DNA of 64,000 nt, from positions 62,001-126,000 of the forward strand of contig NZ_CAIWNQ010000010.1 of NCBI RefSeq assembly GCF_903914075.1. The letters are read 5' to 3'. Origin of the DNA: Ruegeria sp. THAF57 (GTDB lineage: Bacteria > Pseudomonadota > Alphaproteobacteria > Rhodobacterales > Rhodobacteraceae). The translations under genes and the position numbers were made by a program. Under the pieces are notes generated by a model, which had not been told where the DNA came from, made no database searches, and saw only the letters and a program-made list of their open reading frames with translations. Of the stretch, positions 8,181 through 16,758 are shown one piece after another. Positions within the stretch are counted from its first letter, which is position 1. Each line of letters begins with the position of its first letter.

Positions 8181-8771
8181 TCAAGCAATCTTGCGAAGAA
8201 CGCGCCGCATAATTTTATCCGAACGGGTTTTGGGCAGACCTGGCGCCCACTGGATTAGGTCGGGTTTCGCGATCGGGCCAATTTCCTTTCTGACCCAATC
8301 CAACAGCTCGCTGCGCAATTCATCGGTGTAGGCTTCTCCAGTCATGAGCGTGACATATGCGTAGATGCCTTGTCCTTGGATATTGTGAGGGTAGCCGACC
8401 ACAGCCGCTTCCGACACTTTGGCGTGGGCCACCAATGCGCTTTCCACTTCGGCAGTACCCATCCGATGCCCGGACACATTGATCACATCGTCGACGCGAC
8501 CTTTGTTCCAGTAATACCCATCCGCATCCCGACGACATCCGTCGCCGGTAAAGTAGTATCCTTTGTAGTCGGAAAAATACGTCTTCACGAAGCGGTCGTG
8601 ATCGCCCCAACAGGTGCGCATCTGCGCAGGCCAGCTATCCTTGATGCATAGAACCCCTTCCGCTTCCCTGCGCGTGATTTCTTCCCCCGTTTGCGGATCG
8701 AGGATCACCGGTTCGACGCCGAAGAAGGGCGTTGTGGCTGAACCAGGCTTGGTCGCTGTGGCACCAGGAGC
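8181..8771 (-). pseudogene. 3' fragment of an acetyl/acyl-CoA synthetase gene
   Basis: Only the C-terminal part of an AMP-forming acyl-CoA synthetase remains. It starts at [12 protein letters not shown], continues through TPFFGVEP, the adenylation motif YYFTGDG, the hinge [13 protein letters not shown], and ends [19 protein letters not shown]. This last motif holds the lysine that is acetylated in Acs; here SDK replaces the usual SGK. Full-length Acs is about 650 residues, whereas fewer than 200 are left. Homology stops abruptly near 8771, where IS3-like sequence begins, so the truncation looks IS-associated. Confidence 0.8.
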
Positions 8772-8881
8772 TGCTTGGTTCCGGGCTTCTGTCTCATCTC
8801 CACTCCCTGGCGAATACGATGAGCCAGAAACCCTCTCTTATCAAATCGACCTAAGCTGTCCCAATGGTGCTGACTTCAGAC
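8772..8881 (-). mobile_element. Left-end remnant of an IS3-family element
   Basis: On the minus strand an ATG at 8797, behind GGGAGTGGAG, opens MRQKPGTKQ, a characteristic start of IS3-type orfA transposases. After nine codons the sequence changes into the acyl-CoA synthetase fragment. The roughly 80 bases before the ATG would be the IS end, starting near TGAAGTCAGCACC at about 8880. Identification rests on memory of the orfA start and on the sharp junctions. No right end or target duplication was found. Confidence 0.45.
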
Positions 8882-8969
8882 AAGCGAGATAAGAAACAAC
8901 ACCCTCAATGTATTCGGAAAAAGTGCTTTTGATCGTTATGAACGTCCAAATCATCGGATCAACCGTTGC

Positions 8970-9106
8970 GCCAAAGCATTTTTGATGTACTTCATCCGGG
9001 CCATCAGCGAAACGAATGGAACGCGCGTATGCCAATTCTGCCCTAAGCATTTAGCTTGCGACAAACCAGCCACGCCATGAATCTGTATCGCGCGGTCGAT
9101 CACCAT
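8970..9106 (-). pseudogene. Frameshifted C-terminal remnant of an acyl-CoA dehydrogenase gene
   Basis: Two minus-strand frames together give the conserved end of acyl-CoA dehydrogenases. From 9106 one frame reads MVIDRAIQIHGVAGLSQ, matching the usual DRAIQIHGGAGVS region. From about 9050 the next frame reads LAYARSIRFADGPDEVH, matching the C-terminal ARxxRxADGPDEVH motif. A frameshift between them and the missing N-terminal part show that the gene is dead. It lies just beyond the IS3 remnant, on the opposite side from the acyl-CoA synthetase fragment. Confidence 0.7.
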
Positions 9107-9291
9107 TTACGCCTGTTGATGACATATTCATCTGATCCTCCCGCTTGGAAGTGGTCCGCCATTATGGTTGAGAAAACGGAGGACCAAAAGATTAAGCGGT
9201 TGGCCTTCTAAGAAACCTTAGCCTCCTATCCAAGCGAAGGAGTCTATACCTGCCGCCGCGACAATCTGCAACGGTGTAGTGACTTACATGG
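9107..9291. other. Orphan upstream region with an inverted repeat
   Basis: TGGTCCGCC (9152-9160) and GGAGGACCA (9178-9186) form a 9-bp inverted repeat with one mismatch around 17 bases. On the minus strand it is followed by GGGAGGATCAG and an ATG at 9131 (MNMSSTGVNGDR) whose frame dies in the acyl-CoA dehydrogenase remnant. This looks like the operator and start of a lost gene. No intact gene was seen here. Confidence 0.4.
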
Positions 9292-10323
9292 CTACAGGTT
9301 GAAATCGATACACAACCTGCCGGTCACGTCCCCTGTCTTTAGGCGATCCAACGCATAGTTGACCTGATCCAGCGGTACAGTTTCCACATCCACTCCCAAA
9401 GGGCGCTGTGACGCAAAATCCAGAAAATCCAACAAATCCTGCCTTGTCCCAACCGAAGAGCCGAAAACCCTGTGCCCCCCGTCGATCAGCCACAGCATCG
9501 ACAGATCAACCGGATCATCCACTAGCGCCACAGCCACAATATCGCTCAGTGGATTCACGGCGTCCTTGATCGTCTGCCAGACCCGAGGGGTTGGCGCGAA
9601 GTTCAGCGTCACATCGGCACCCCCCGCCCGTCGTACGGCCGCGCCCGCCTCAGGCCCGGCGAGGATACCCCAATCCGCCCCCAGACTTTGCGCCGTCTGC
9701 AACTTGGCGGCGTCCTGATCCACAACAATCACCCGCGCACCACGGGCTTTGGCGATCAGGACGGCGTATTGCCCCAACCCCCCTGCCCCGATGATCAGAA
9801 CATTTTGACCTGCCTCCAGCTTGGATCGTTTCAGCGCGCTCCATGCAGTAAGTCCCGCGCATAGCAGCGGCGCCCCTGTTATCGGGTCGATCTGATCCGG
9901 GATTTCGCAGGCAAAGCGGGCCTCAAGCACCGCATATTCGGCAAAAGCACCATTCTGTTCGACGCCCCGCGCCTGTTGCGTTGGGCAATAGTTCTCAAGC
10001 CCGGACCTACAAGGTTTGCAGGCAAGACAGGTATCGTAAAGCCATGGCAACCCGACGCGAGCGCCGATGGCTGGTGCATTCCGCGTGTCTGGGCCCACAG
10101 CCACAACTCGACCGATCCCTTCATGGCCGAAAATTCTGGGGTAGGCGTCGTCTGGCAGGGCTTCATCCCGCAGATGCAGATCGCTGTGGCAAACACCGCA
10201 GCTTTCCAGTTTGACCAGAACCTGCCCATGCCCGACCTGCGGCACTGGCACCTCAGTTACGACCAAAGGCGCGCCTGGCCCCGTGCTGATCGCTGCTTTC
10301 ATCTTTGCGGGAATTGCCGTCAT
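9292..10323 (-). CDS. Zinc-dependent alcohol dehydrogenase
   Basis: This medium-chain NAD(P)-dependent alcohol dehydrogenase has 343 residues. Catalytic zinc ligands are in ESCGVCHSDLH and the following FGHEGIG. The structural zinc site is the four-cysteine lobe CLACKPCRSGLENYC. The Rossmann motif is IIGAGGLGQYAV. The start at 10323 overlaps the stop of the upstream metallo-beta-lactamase gene as ATGA. It is the last gene of the PotABCD-like operon, so the substrate may be an alcohol or aldehyde produced from the imported compound. The natural substrate is unknown. Confidence 0.88.
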   Translation of the reverse strand: MTAIPAKMKAAISTGPGAPLVVTEVPVPQVGHGQVLVKLESCGVCHSDLHLRDEALPDDAYPRIFGHEGIGRVVAVGPDTRNAPAIGARVGLPWLYDTCLACKPCRSGLENYCPTQQARGVEQNGAFAEYAVLEARFACEIPDQIDPITGAPLLCAGLTAWSALKRSKLEAGQNVLIIGAGGLGQYAVLIAKARGARVIVVDQDAAKLQTAQSLGADWGILAGPEAGAAVRRAGGADVTLNFAPTPRVWQTIKDAVNPLSDIVAVALVDDPVDLSMLWLIDGGHRVFGSSVGTRQDLLDFLDFASQRPLGVDVETVPLDQVNYALDRLKTGDVTGRLCIDFNL

Positions 10324-11054
10324 CGCGCCGTGTTCTTTCCATCCAACCACGAGCGAATGATTGCGCGGTGGCGATCACGCCCAAAGCTTGGGAAGTGACC
10401 CCCATGCACAGTTTGTACAGGTAGATCATAGAGACGTACCATCGAGCGGTAATAATCGTCCGCATTGCTATGATAAGTGTCTTCGATCAACTCGCCATCA
10501 TAGACAATATCGCCCGAAAACAAGATGCCTGTCGCGGCCTCCCACAAGGCAATTCCGCCCGGCGAATGGCCCGGTGTATGGATCACCTCGAAATGCCTGT
10601 CCCCAAGATCGACGATATCGCCATCGTCCAGCAGGCGCGTTGCCTGCGCGCCGCTGACTGCATATGTATCGGATCGGTAGGGCAAGGGCGGTAGGCAGTC
10701 GAAAATCTCGTCCGTCACATAGGGGTCGGCCAACGTCGCCCTGCGGGTTGGGTTCGCCAGAATATCGGCCTCGGCCCTGTGAACTGCGCGGTCCTCAAAC
10801 TCGTGATGACAGCCGATATGGTCGAAATGTGTGTGGCTTGCGACCGCCGTCAACGCACGTTCGGTCACCAGAGGCACCCATGTTCGCAGCGACACAACAC
10901 CCATACCGCTGTCGACCAGCATATCGCGGTCACGCCCACGCACATGCCACATGTTGCAGCGATAGAACGGCGTGATGAAAGGCTCATCGATCAGGGTGAC
11001 GTCTTCGCCTTTGCGGGTGGTGCGGTACCAATCCTGCGGTTGCGCGCGTTGCAT
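10320..11054 (-). CDS. Metallo-beta-lactamase-fold hydrolase
   Basis: The 244-residue protein has the MBL metal-binding set: HTHFDH (in ASHTHFDHIGCHHEFED), a later histidine in HTPGHSPGG, the aspartate in LFSGDIVYDGE and the final HGGHFPSFG. Family members hydrolyse thioesters, lactones, phosphodiesters or beta-lactams. This one is soluble with no signal peptide and no fused domain. The ATG at 11054 shares a base with the stop of the ABC ATPase gene (TGATG); the open frame upstream only shadows that gene. Its co-transcription with a PotABCD-like importer suggests a catabolic step, reaction unknown. Confidence 0.85.
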   Translation of the reverse strand: MQRAQPQDWYRTTRKGEDVTLIDEPFITPFYRCNMWHVRGRDRDMLVDSGMGVVSLRTWVPLVTERALTAVASHTHFDHIGCHHEFEDRAVHRAEADILANPTRRATLADPYVTDEIFDCLPPLPYRSDTYAVSGAQATRLLDDGDIVDLGDRHFEVIHTPGHSPGGIALWEAATGILFSGDIVYDGELIEDTYHSNADDYYRSMVRLYDLPVQTVHGGHFPSFGRDRHRAIIRSWLDGKNTAR

Positions 11055-12103
11055 CAGGGGGTCTCCGGTTCGAACAGACGAAAATTCTCGACATCTGCGG
11101 ATAACGATAGCACATCCCCCTGCGCCCACGCGCGGTCGGGCGCCAGATAGGCCGTAAGGCTCAGGTCCGGGGCACAGGCCGGTGACAGATGCGCCCGGCA
11201 ATAGGTTCCGAAAAACGCCGCTGCAGTCACGGTGGCCTGCCCCATCGGGAACGAGCCCTGATCGTCCGCGCGGATATCCTCGGGGCGGAGGCAGATTGCG
11301 GCCGCCGCAGACGCCAGAGCATTCTGTGCGGGAAGAAGCCCAAAGGGTGTTTCTACACCAGCTCCAGATTTCACACCTTCTATATGGTTGTTTTCACCCA
11401 TGAAATCCGCCGTGAACAGTGTTGCGGGGTGACGGTAAACCCGGTCGGGTGTGCCATGATCTTCGATCCGGCCCTTACTCATGACCACGATCCGGTCAGC
11501 AATGGCCATAGCCTCTTCCTGATCATGAGTGACATGCACAAAGGTTGTGCCGATCTGTTGCTGAATGGATTTCAGTTCATCCTGCATGGATCGCCGCAGC
11601 TTGAGGTCCAACGCGCCCAGCGGTTCGTCCAGCAGTAGAACGTCCGGGTTTACGGCCAATGCCCGCGCAAGCGCTACGCGCTGACGCTGACCACCGGACA
11701 AGGCATGGGGACGTTTGAGCGCCGCATCCTTCAGACCGACCAGGTCCAACATCTGTTCGGCGCGGGCGTGGCGGTCTTTCCGGCCCATACCGCTCATACG
11801 CAGGCCAAAGCCCACGTTGTCCCGCAGGGACATGTGCGGAAACAGGGCATAGTCCTGAAACACCGTGGTCGTGGGGCGTTTAACTGGCGCGACACGGGTC
11901 ATATCCTGACCGCCAATCAGCACGCGGCCTTCGGTGGGTTCCAGAAACCCGCCAAGGATAGACAAAAGGGTGGTCTTGCCGCAGCCGGATGGCCCCAGCA
12001 GGGTTACGTATTCACCGGCCTCGATCTGCAGGTCGATCCCGGACAGCGCCTGAAACTGACCGAACCAGTGATTGAGACCCGAAAACGTGACAGACGCGGT
12101 CAT
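11054..12103 (-). CDS. ABC transporter ATP-binding protein, PotA-like (polyamine/opine type)
   Basis: The 349-residue ATPase belongs to the spermidine/putrescine-type import group. It has Walker A GPSGCGKTT, Q-loop VFQDYALFPHMS, signature ALSGGQRQRVALARAL, Walker B VLLLDEPLGALD and the switch histidine in VHVTHDQEEAMA, followed by a C-terminal TOBE domain (about 240-345). Its start overlaps the permease stop by four bases. Spermidine-type systems also carry other cationic or zwitterionic organic solutes, so the substrate is open. Confidence 0.9.
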   Translation of the reverse strand: MTASVTFSGLNHWFGQFQALSGIDLQIEAGEYVTLLGPSGCGKTTLLSILGGFLEPTEGRVLIGGQDMTRVAPVKRPTTTVFQDYALFPHMSLRDNVGFGLRMSGMGRKDRHARAEQMLDLVGLKDAALKRPHALSGGQRQRVALARALAVNPDVLLLDEPLGALDLKLRRSMQDELKSIQQQIGTTFVHVTHDQEEAMAIADRIVVMSKGRIEDHGTPDRVYRHPATLFTADFMGENNHIEGVKSGAGVETPFGLLPAQNALASAAAAICLRPEDIRADDQGSFPMGQATVTAAAFFGTYCRAHLSPACAPDLSLTAYLAPDRAWAQGDVLSLSADVENFRLFEPETP

Positions 12104-12873
12104 TGGCGGCCTTTCCGAAAGATGGTGAGTTCCAGCAGCAGCACAACCGCCACCGAGATCAGGAAGACGAAGCTGCCGATTGCATTCAGTTGCGGCGACA
12201 GGCCAGACCTGAGCAGCGACCAGATTTCAACCGGCAAGGTGACGTCAAAGCGGGTCAGCAGGAAGGAGATGATAAACTCGTCCCAACTGAGCGTGACCGA
12301 CAGGAAAAAGGCCGCCGCAATCGACGGCAGCAACATCGGAACCGTCACCAGCATGATCACCTTGGGCTCAGACGCGCCCAGATCACGGGCCGCTCGTTCG
12401 GCATTTTGCTGTTGCGCCCCCATCGAGGCGTAGATGATGGCAAAAGCCAGCGGCAGGTTGATAACCACGTGTCCGATGGCGGCGGTCCATAGCGAAACGC
12501 CAAAGCCCGACCGCGTCAGAACGATCAGCAGACCCAGCCCGACGATCAGGTAGCTGACAGTCAGGGGGGCGATCAGCAGCCCTCGGATCAGGGTCGATCC
12601 CGGCAGAACGTGCCGCGCCAAACCGTATGCGGCCAGAAATCCAAGCGTTACGGCAACCGCAGACGACCCGAAGGCAACAAGGATCGAGTTGCGCAGCGCT
12701 GCCATCAAATCCTCGTCCCCCAGAATGGTCTGGTACCATTGCACAGATGGCCCGTTGAACGGCGGCACCGGCAGCGATCCTTCCTGAAACGAGAACAGGA
12801 CCAGCACACCCACCGGCAGGTAGATAAAGACAAAAGCGGCAATCAGGTAAGCCCACGGCAGAAAACGCATCAT
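12100..12873 (-). CDS. ABC transporter permease, PotC-like
   Basis: This inner-membrane permease of 257 residues has six predicted helices and the BPD_transp_1 coupling (EAA) loop in ARDLGASEPKVIMLVTVPML. The N-terminal WAYLIAAFVFIYLPVGVLVLFSF and the periplasmic FNGPSVQWYQTIL are typical of PotC-type subunits. It overlaps both neighbours by four bases and forms the membrane heterodimer with the adjacent PotB-like protein. Confidence 0.9.
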   Translation of the reverse strand: MMRFLPWAYLIAAFVFIYLPVGVLVLFSFQEGSLPVPPFNGPSVQWYQTILGDEDLMAALRNSILVAFGSSAVAVTLGFLAAYGLARHVLPGSTLIRGLLIAPLTVSYLIVGLGLLIVLTRSGFGVSLWTAAIGHVVINLPLAFAIIYASMGAQQQNAERAARDLGASEPKVIMLVTVPMLLPSIAAAFFLSVTLSWDEFIISFLLTRFDVTLPVEIWSLLRSGLSPQLNAIGSFVFLISVAVVLLLELTIFRKGRQ

Positions 12874-13715
12874 AACCGGTCAAGCCTTAACCAGCGGGCA
12901 GATAGCAGGTAGGCCAGCGCGACGATGCTCATCAAGACGATGGCCAGCGCCGAGGCCAGCGGGAAATCCGCACGTCGTCCCAATTGCACCATGATGACCT
13001 GTGGCACGGATAGTTCGGTATTGCCGCCCAGAATCTGCGGCGTGACGTAATCGCCGATACACAGGACAAAGGTCAGGAATGCTCCGGTGACAATACCGGG
13101 CAGCGTGAGCGGCAAGATCACGTGCCGGAAGGTTTGAAAGGCGTTGGCGCCAAGGTCCATTGCCGCCCGGCGATAGTTCGGGGATAGCTGGATCAGGTTG
13201 GCATAAATCGTCAGGGTCAGAAGCATCACAAAGAAATGCACAAAGCCCGTCACCGTCGCAAAGCGCGTATTGGCCAGCGTGATCGGCTCGGCGATGGCGC
13301 CGATCCACATCAGAGTCTCGTTCACTACGCCTTCGCGCGCCAGAACCAGCAGCCACGCATAGGACCGCACCACATAGGAGGTCCAGAATGGCAGGATCGC
13401 CAGCAGCAGGGCCAGGCGCTGCCAGCGCGGCGACACACGAAAGGCAATGATCCAGGCCAGCGGATAAGCCAGCACGACCGAGATCACCGTCACCGTCAGC
13501 GTGATTTCAAGCGAAACCAGAACGGCGCGCCACAGATACTTCTTTTCAAGCAGCTCGGCATAGTTGGCCAGCGACAGGTCCCAGACAAGCGTGCGCCCTT
13601 CAAGCGAAGCAAGGCTCATCGCGCCCATCACGACGAAAGGCACGATGAAAAAAGCGATGGTCCACAGCAGGGCCGGAGTGACAAAGCCCCAGCCCCGGAT
13701 CTGGTCCTTGGACAT
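12870..13715 (-). CDS. ABC transporter permease, PotB-like
   Basis: This is the second membrane subunit of the PotABCD-like importer, with six helices and the coupling loop AAMDLGANAFQTFRHVILPL. I place the start at the ATG at 13715 (MSKDQIRGWGFVTPALLW), two bases after the binding-protein stop. A GTG at 13742 with a nearby AGGA is an alternative that would add nine residues. The late segment GDYVTPQILGG is characteristic of PotB relatives. Confidence 0.88.
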   Translation of the reverse strand: MSKDQIRGWGFVTPALLWTIAFFIVPFVVMGAMSLASLEGRTLVWDLSLANYAELLEKKYLWRAVLVSLEITLTVTVISVVLAYPLAWIIAFRVSPRWQRLALLLAILPFWTSYVVRSYAWLLVLAREGVVNETLMWIGAIAEPITLANTRFATVTGFVHFFVMLLTLTIYANLIQLSPNYRRAAMDLGANAFQTFRHVILPLTLPGIVTGAFLTFVLCIGDYVTPQILGGNTELSVPQVIMVQLGRRADFPLASALAIVLMSIVALAYLLSARWLRLDRL

Positions 13716-13717
13716 GC

Positions 13718-14770
13718 TCACTGCTGCAGAGTTTCCAGCCACAGATCCTGCATTTCGATATCCAGATCCGCATCCGGTGCAGGATATAGCTGTGTCAGCG
13801 CCAAATAGTCAGGCTGCTGATCCCAGCGCAGGATGTCTTTCTGCGCATCGGTCAGAACGTCTCCGGCTTTGGCATTTGCGGGCATTCCCCAAAAGCACGA
13901 AGACGTCGCCAGACGAGCCTGCCCTTCGGGGCTGGTGATATATTTGATGAACTCAACCGCCAGATCGGGGTTACTGGCCCCCTCAACCACGCCAATGGAT
14001 TGCGCCCAGCGAACCGCGCCTTCCTTGGGGATGGTCCATGTCAGTTCCGGCTGTTCCGAGGCCAGCACGGCCGTCAGCCACTCACCCCCACCGACAACGA
14101 TATCCACCTCTCCTGTCGCCAGCGCCGTTTGCGCCGCAACAACCCCCGCGACCGAGGCCGCTCGGCTTCGCATGGTTGACAACACACCATCGATCTTTGC
14201 CAGATCTCCCGCACCAATCGCATCCGTTGCAATGCCTTCGGCAATAGCAGCCAGCCCCATTACGGGCAGGTAGTAGTCATAGATCGAAATCCGCCCGTCA
14301 TATTTCTCGGACCAGACACTGGTCAGGCTTTCCATATCCGCGGGATCGACCTTGGCCGAGTTGTACGAGATCGTGTTGTAGCCAAATTTCTCGGTCACGG
14401 CATAGGTCACGCCGTCGACTGAGTTATTTTCGGCCATGACCACTTCGGGGAAGTAATCCGCAGTCGAGATCGCGCCCTCGGGCAGCGGGGCCAGAACACC
14501 GGCTTCGACTGCGCGGAACACGTCGATCCCGTCCACCACAAGCACATCCCAGTCGCCAGGTCTGGATTGCTCCAGCAATGCCAGCGCCGCGCCGGTTCCT
14601 TCGTATTCGCGAAGGTTGACCTTGACGTTATGTTCCGCCTCAAACGGCGCGATCAGTTCGGGATCAGTATGGTCGCACCACACCAACGCATTCAACTCGC
14701 CCTCGGCCCAGGCAGTACCAGCCATCAAGGCCAGCGCCGACGCGCCAAGGATTTTACGTCCGGTTTGCAT
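13718..14770 (-). CDS. ABC transporter substrate-binding protein, PotD-like
   Basis: The 350-residue periplasmic protein has a Sec signal (MQTGRKILGASALALMAGT, cleaved after AWA) and the PotD/PotF fold. Marks include LNALVWCDHTDPELIAPFEAEHNVKV, the WDVLVVDG pocket strand, FGYNTISYNSAKV and PDLAVEFIKYITSPEGQA. It is first in the operon, behind GGAGA. Unlike the other binding-protein genes of this window it has no stem-loop before the next gene. The substrate cannot be read from the sequence. Confidence 0.9.
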   Translation of the reverse strand: MQTGRKILGASALALMAGTAWAEGELNALVWCDHTDPELIAPFEAEHNVKVNLREYEGTGAALALLEQSRPGDWDVLVVDGIDVFRAVEAGVLAPLPEGAISTADYFPEVVMAENNSVDGVTYAVTEKFGYNTISYNSAKVDPADMESLTSVWSEKYDGRISIYDYYLPVMGLAAIAEGIATDAIGAGDLAKIDGVLSTMRSRAASVAGVVAAQTALATGEVDIVVGGGEWLTAVLASEQPELTWTIPKEGAVRWAQSIGVVEGASNPDLAVEFIKYITSPEGQARLATSSCFWGMPANAKAGDVLTDAQKDILRWDQQPDYLALTQLYPAPDADLDIEMQDLWLETLQQ

Positions 14771-14897
14771 TCGTTCATCTCCTGTTGATTACGGTTCGCC
14801 CGGTTTTTGTGTGGGTCTGTCCGAAAAAACTTGAACAGCCTCATCTTTTAAGTCAACTCTAAATTTGGATTTGTGTTACACGGGGTCGTTTTTCCAC

Positions 14898-15533
14898 ATG
14901 GCAGGATTACGAGAGCGGCAAAAAGCAGCGCGCGAGCGTCGCATTCTGGAAGCCGCATCCGCGAAATTCCGGTCACACGGCTATCGGTCGGTGAAAATCG
15001 AAGACTTGGCAGAAATGGCCGAAGTGTCGGTCGGCACGGTCTACAACTATTATGAGACCAAGGGCGACATTCTGATTGCCACCGTCGCCATGGAGGTCGA
15101 AGAGGTCATCGCCGCAGGCGCGCCGATTCTGGAGAACCCACCGCAGCGCGTTGATGACGCGCTACTGGCGTTGATTTATCAATATTATGATCACTCGCTC
15201 GAGTACCTGTCGAAGGAAATGTGGCGCGCGGCGATTGCCCATTCCATCGAACACCCCAACACACCAAGTGGTCGGCGTTACGCGGAACAGGATCGTCGGC
15301 TTGCAGCACAGGTGACCGAATTGATCAGGGTTCTGCAGGGCCGGAAGCTGGTGCGCCAAAACCTGGTCGCCACAGACCTTGGCACACTAATTTTCGGTGC
15401 TTTAAATCAGGCGTTCATTGAATTCGTCAAACAGGATGACATCACACTCGCTCAGCTCAGAACTCAAATCGCCGCGCAGATCGCACCTGTCGCGTCCCTC
15501 ATGTCAGGAGATGTCCCAGTGACAAATCAATAG
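14898..15533 (+). CDS. TetR-family transcriptional regulator
   Basis: This 211-residue regulator has a TetR N-terminal helix-turn-helix (RRILEAASAKFRSHGYRSVK, then IEDLAEMAEVSVGTVYNYYETKGDIL) and a helical ligand-binding C-terminal domain. The ATG at 14898 opens MAGLRERQKAARERR, the usual TetR start; a TTG at 14865 is possible. It is divergent from the PotABCD-like operon across a 127-base gap, so it probably represses that operon. Confidence 0.88.
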   Translation: MAGLRERQKAARERRILEAASAKFRSHGYRSVKIEDLAEMAEVSVGTVYNYYETKGDILIATVAMEVEEVIAAGAPILENPPQRVDDALLALIYQYYDHSLEYLSKEMWRAAIAHSIEHPNTPSGRRYAEQDRRLAAQVTELIRVLQGRKLVRQNLVATDLGTLIFGALNQAFIEFVKQDDITLAQLRTQIAAQIAPVASLMSGDVPVTNQ

Positions 15534-15783
15534 GGTTTTGTCGCAAATTTCTTTGAAGGCAAAGCAGGTTGAGCAGGAGAACAATTTTCCTGCATCCTGC
15601 GTGAACTGCTGTAACGGGCGGAGTCTTTACGTGAATTGACCGTTGCTGATCTAGCGAAAGATTCGCATCCCAGCATTAGTCAGATCCGGCGGCCACAGGG
15701 TCAGCGACGGCACAAAGGTCAGTCGGTGACTTAAGCCAGATTTTCAGTCTTTGGCAGCAAAATCAGACAAAATCAGTGTTTTC
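15534..15783. other. Non-coding gap between convergent genes
   Basis: These 250 bases separate the ends of the TetR gene and the SorC regulator gene. I see no convincing reading frame, strong terminator or repeat here. Confidence 0.5.
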
Positions 15784-16758
15784 TCACACGGCATTTTCGC
15801 TTGCCTCGTTCAATACCGCCTGCGCTGTAACATCATCAATGACCAAAGTGCTGATATGGCCCCCATTTAGCGCAGCACGTACCGGTTCAGCCTTATCGAT
15901 GCCGGAGGCAACACCAATGCGGATCGGAACCAATTTGGCGTCCTTCAGCGGCAGGCTAACAAGTCTGGAGTTAAGCGCGGTGCTGCACAGCTCACCTTCG
16001 CAATCGACCAGGTGCCCAAGCAGTTCCGCCCTGACCCCGCTATCGTAGAGCTGCGACCGGTCCTCTTCGGACAGGGGGTGCGCTTTGTAATAAGTCGCAT
16101 CCTCTTCGGTTACAGCGCCCAGTCCCAAGAGAGAGACATTAGCGTTCCGCGCTTGGGTGAGCACATCGCTCACAGCACGCACTGACAGCAGAACATCGCG
16201 TTCATCCTGCGTATCGGCATGCAAGGGCGCGTGGATTAGGGTTGCCGAACCGCCCAAACCGTCCGCGATACGGGTCGCGATGTGGTTCACATCGGTATAA
16301 TGCTGCCCTTGCACCCCTCCAGTCATTGGCACCACGACATTCGACGTTGCGCCGCCCGGCTTCAAATGGTCCGCGACGGCGCTGAGCGTTTTGCCGCCCG
16401 ATATTGCCAAAACGTCGGTGGGTCCAAGAATATGCTGCAGATGCTGCGCCGCCGATTTTCCGACCTGATCCAGCGTGATTTCAGCGTTTTCGGTTACGGT
16501 GTTGACCACAAGGCACGCGGACAGCGGCCAGCGCTCCTTCATCTGGCGTTCCAGCTCGAACAGACGTTGGAACGGGCTGTGGATGCGAAATTCGACCATG
16601 CCCATCTCGCGGCCCTGCTTGATCAGCCGGTTCACCTTGGCCGTCGACAGTTTCAGGCTGTTGGCAATGTCAGCCTGAAGCAGCCCCTCTTGAAAATGCA
16701 GGGTCAGGACACGGGCGATCAGGCGCAGCGTGTCGGGATCGGGTCCGGATGCGTTCAA
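15784..16758 (-). CDS. SorC/DeoR-type sugar-binding transcriptional regulator (paralogue 1)
   Basis: The 324-residue protein has an N-terminal helix-turn-helix (QADIANSLKLSTAKVNRLIKQG) and a SorC sugar-phosphate-binding domain with AISGGKTLSA, PMTGGVQGQHYTDVNHIA, the ALNSRLVS loop and the final AVLNEA. It is last in a sugar ABC operon, overlapping the permease end by four bases, and is clearly paralogous to the regulator at 29925-30905. SorC proteins usually respond to a phosphorylated sugar and bind palindromes near the operon start. A candidate site is at 21657-21670. Confidence 0.92.
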   Translation of the reverse strand: MNASGPDPDTLRLIARVLTLHFQEGLLQADIANSLKLSTAKVNRLIKQGREMGMVEFRIHSPFQRLFELERQMKERWPLSACLVVNTVTENAEITLDQVGKSAAQHLQHILGPTDVLAISGGKTLSAVADHLKPGGATSNVVVPMTGGVQGQHYTDVNHIATRIADGLGGSATLIHAPLHADTQDERDVLLSVRAVSDVLTQARNANVSLLGLGAVTEEDATYYKAHPLSEEDRSQLYDSGVRAELLGHLVDCEGELCSTALNSRLVSLPLKDAKLVPIRIGVASGIDKAEPVRAALNGGHISTLVIDDVTAQAVLNEASENAV

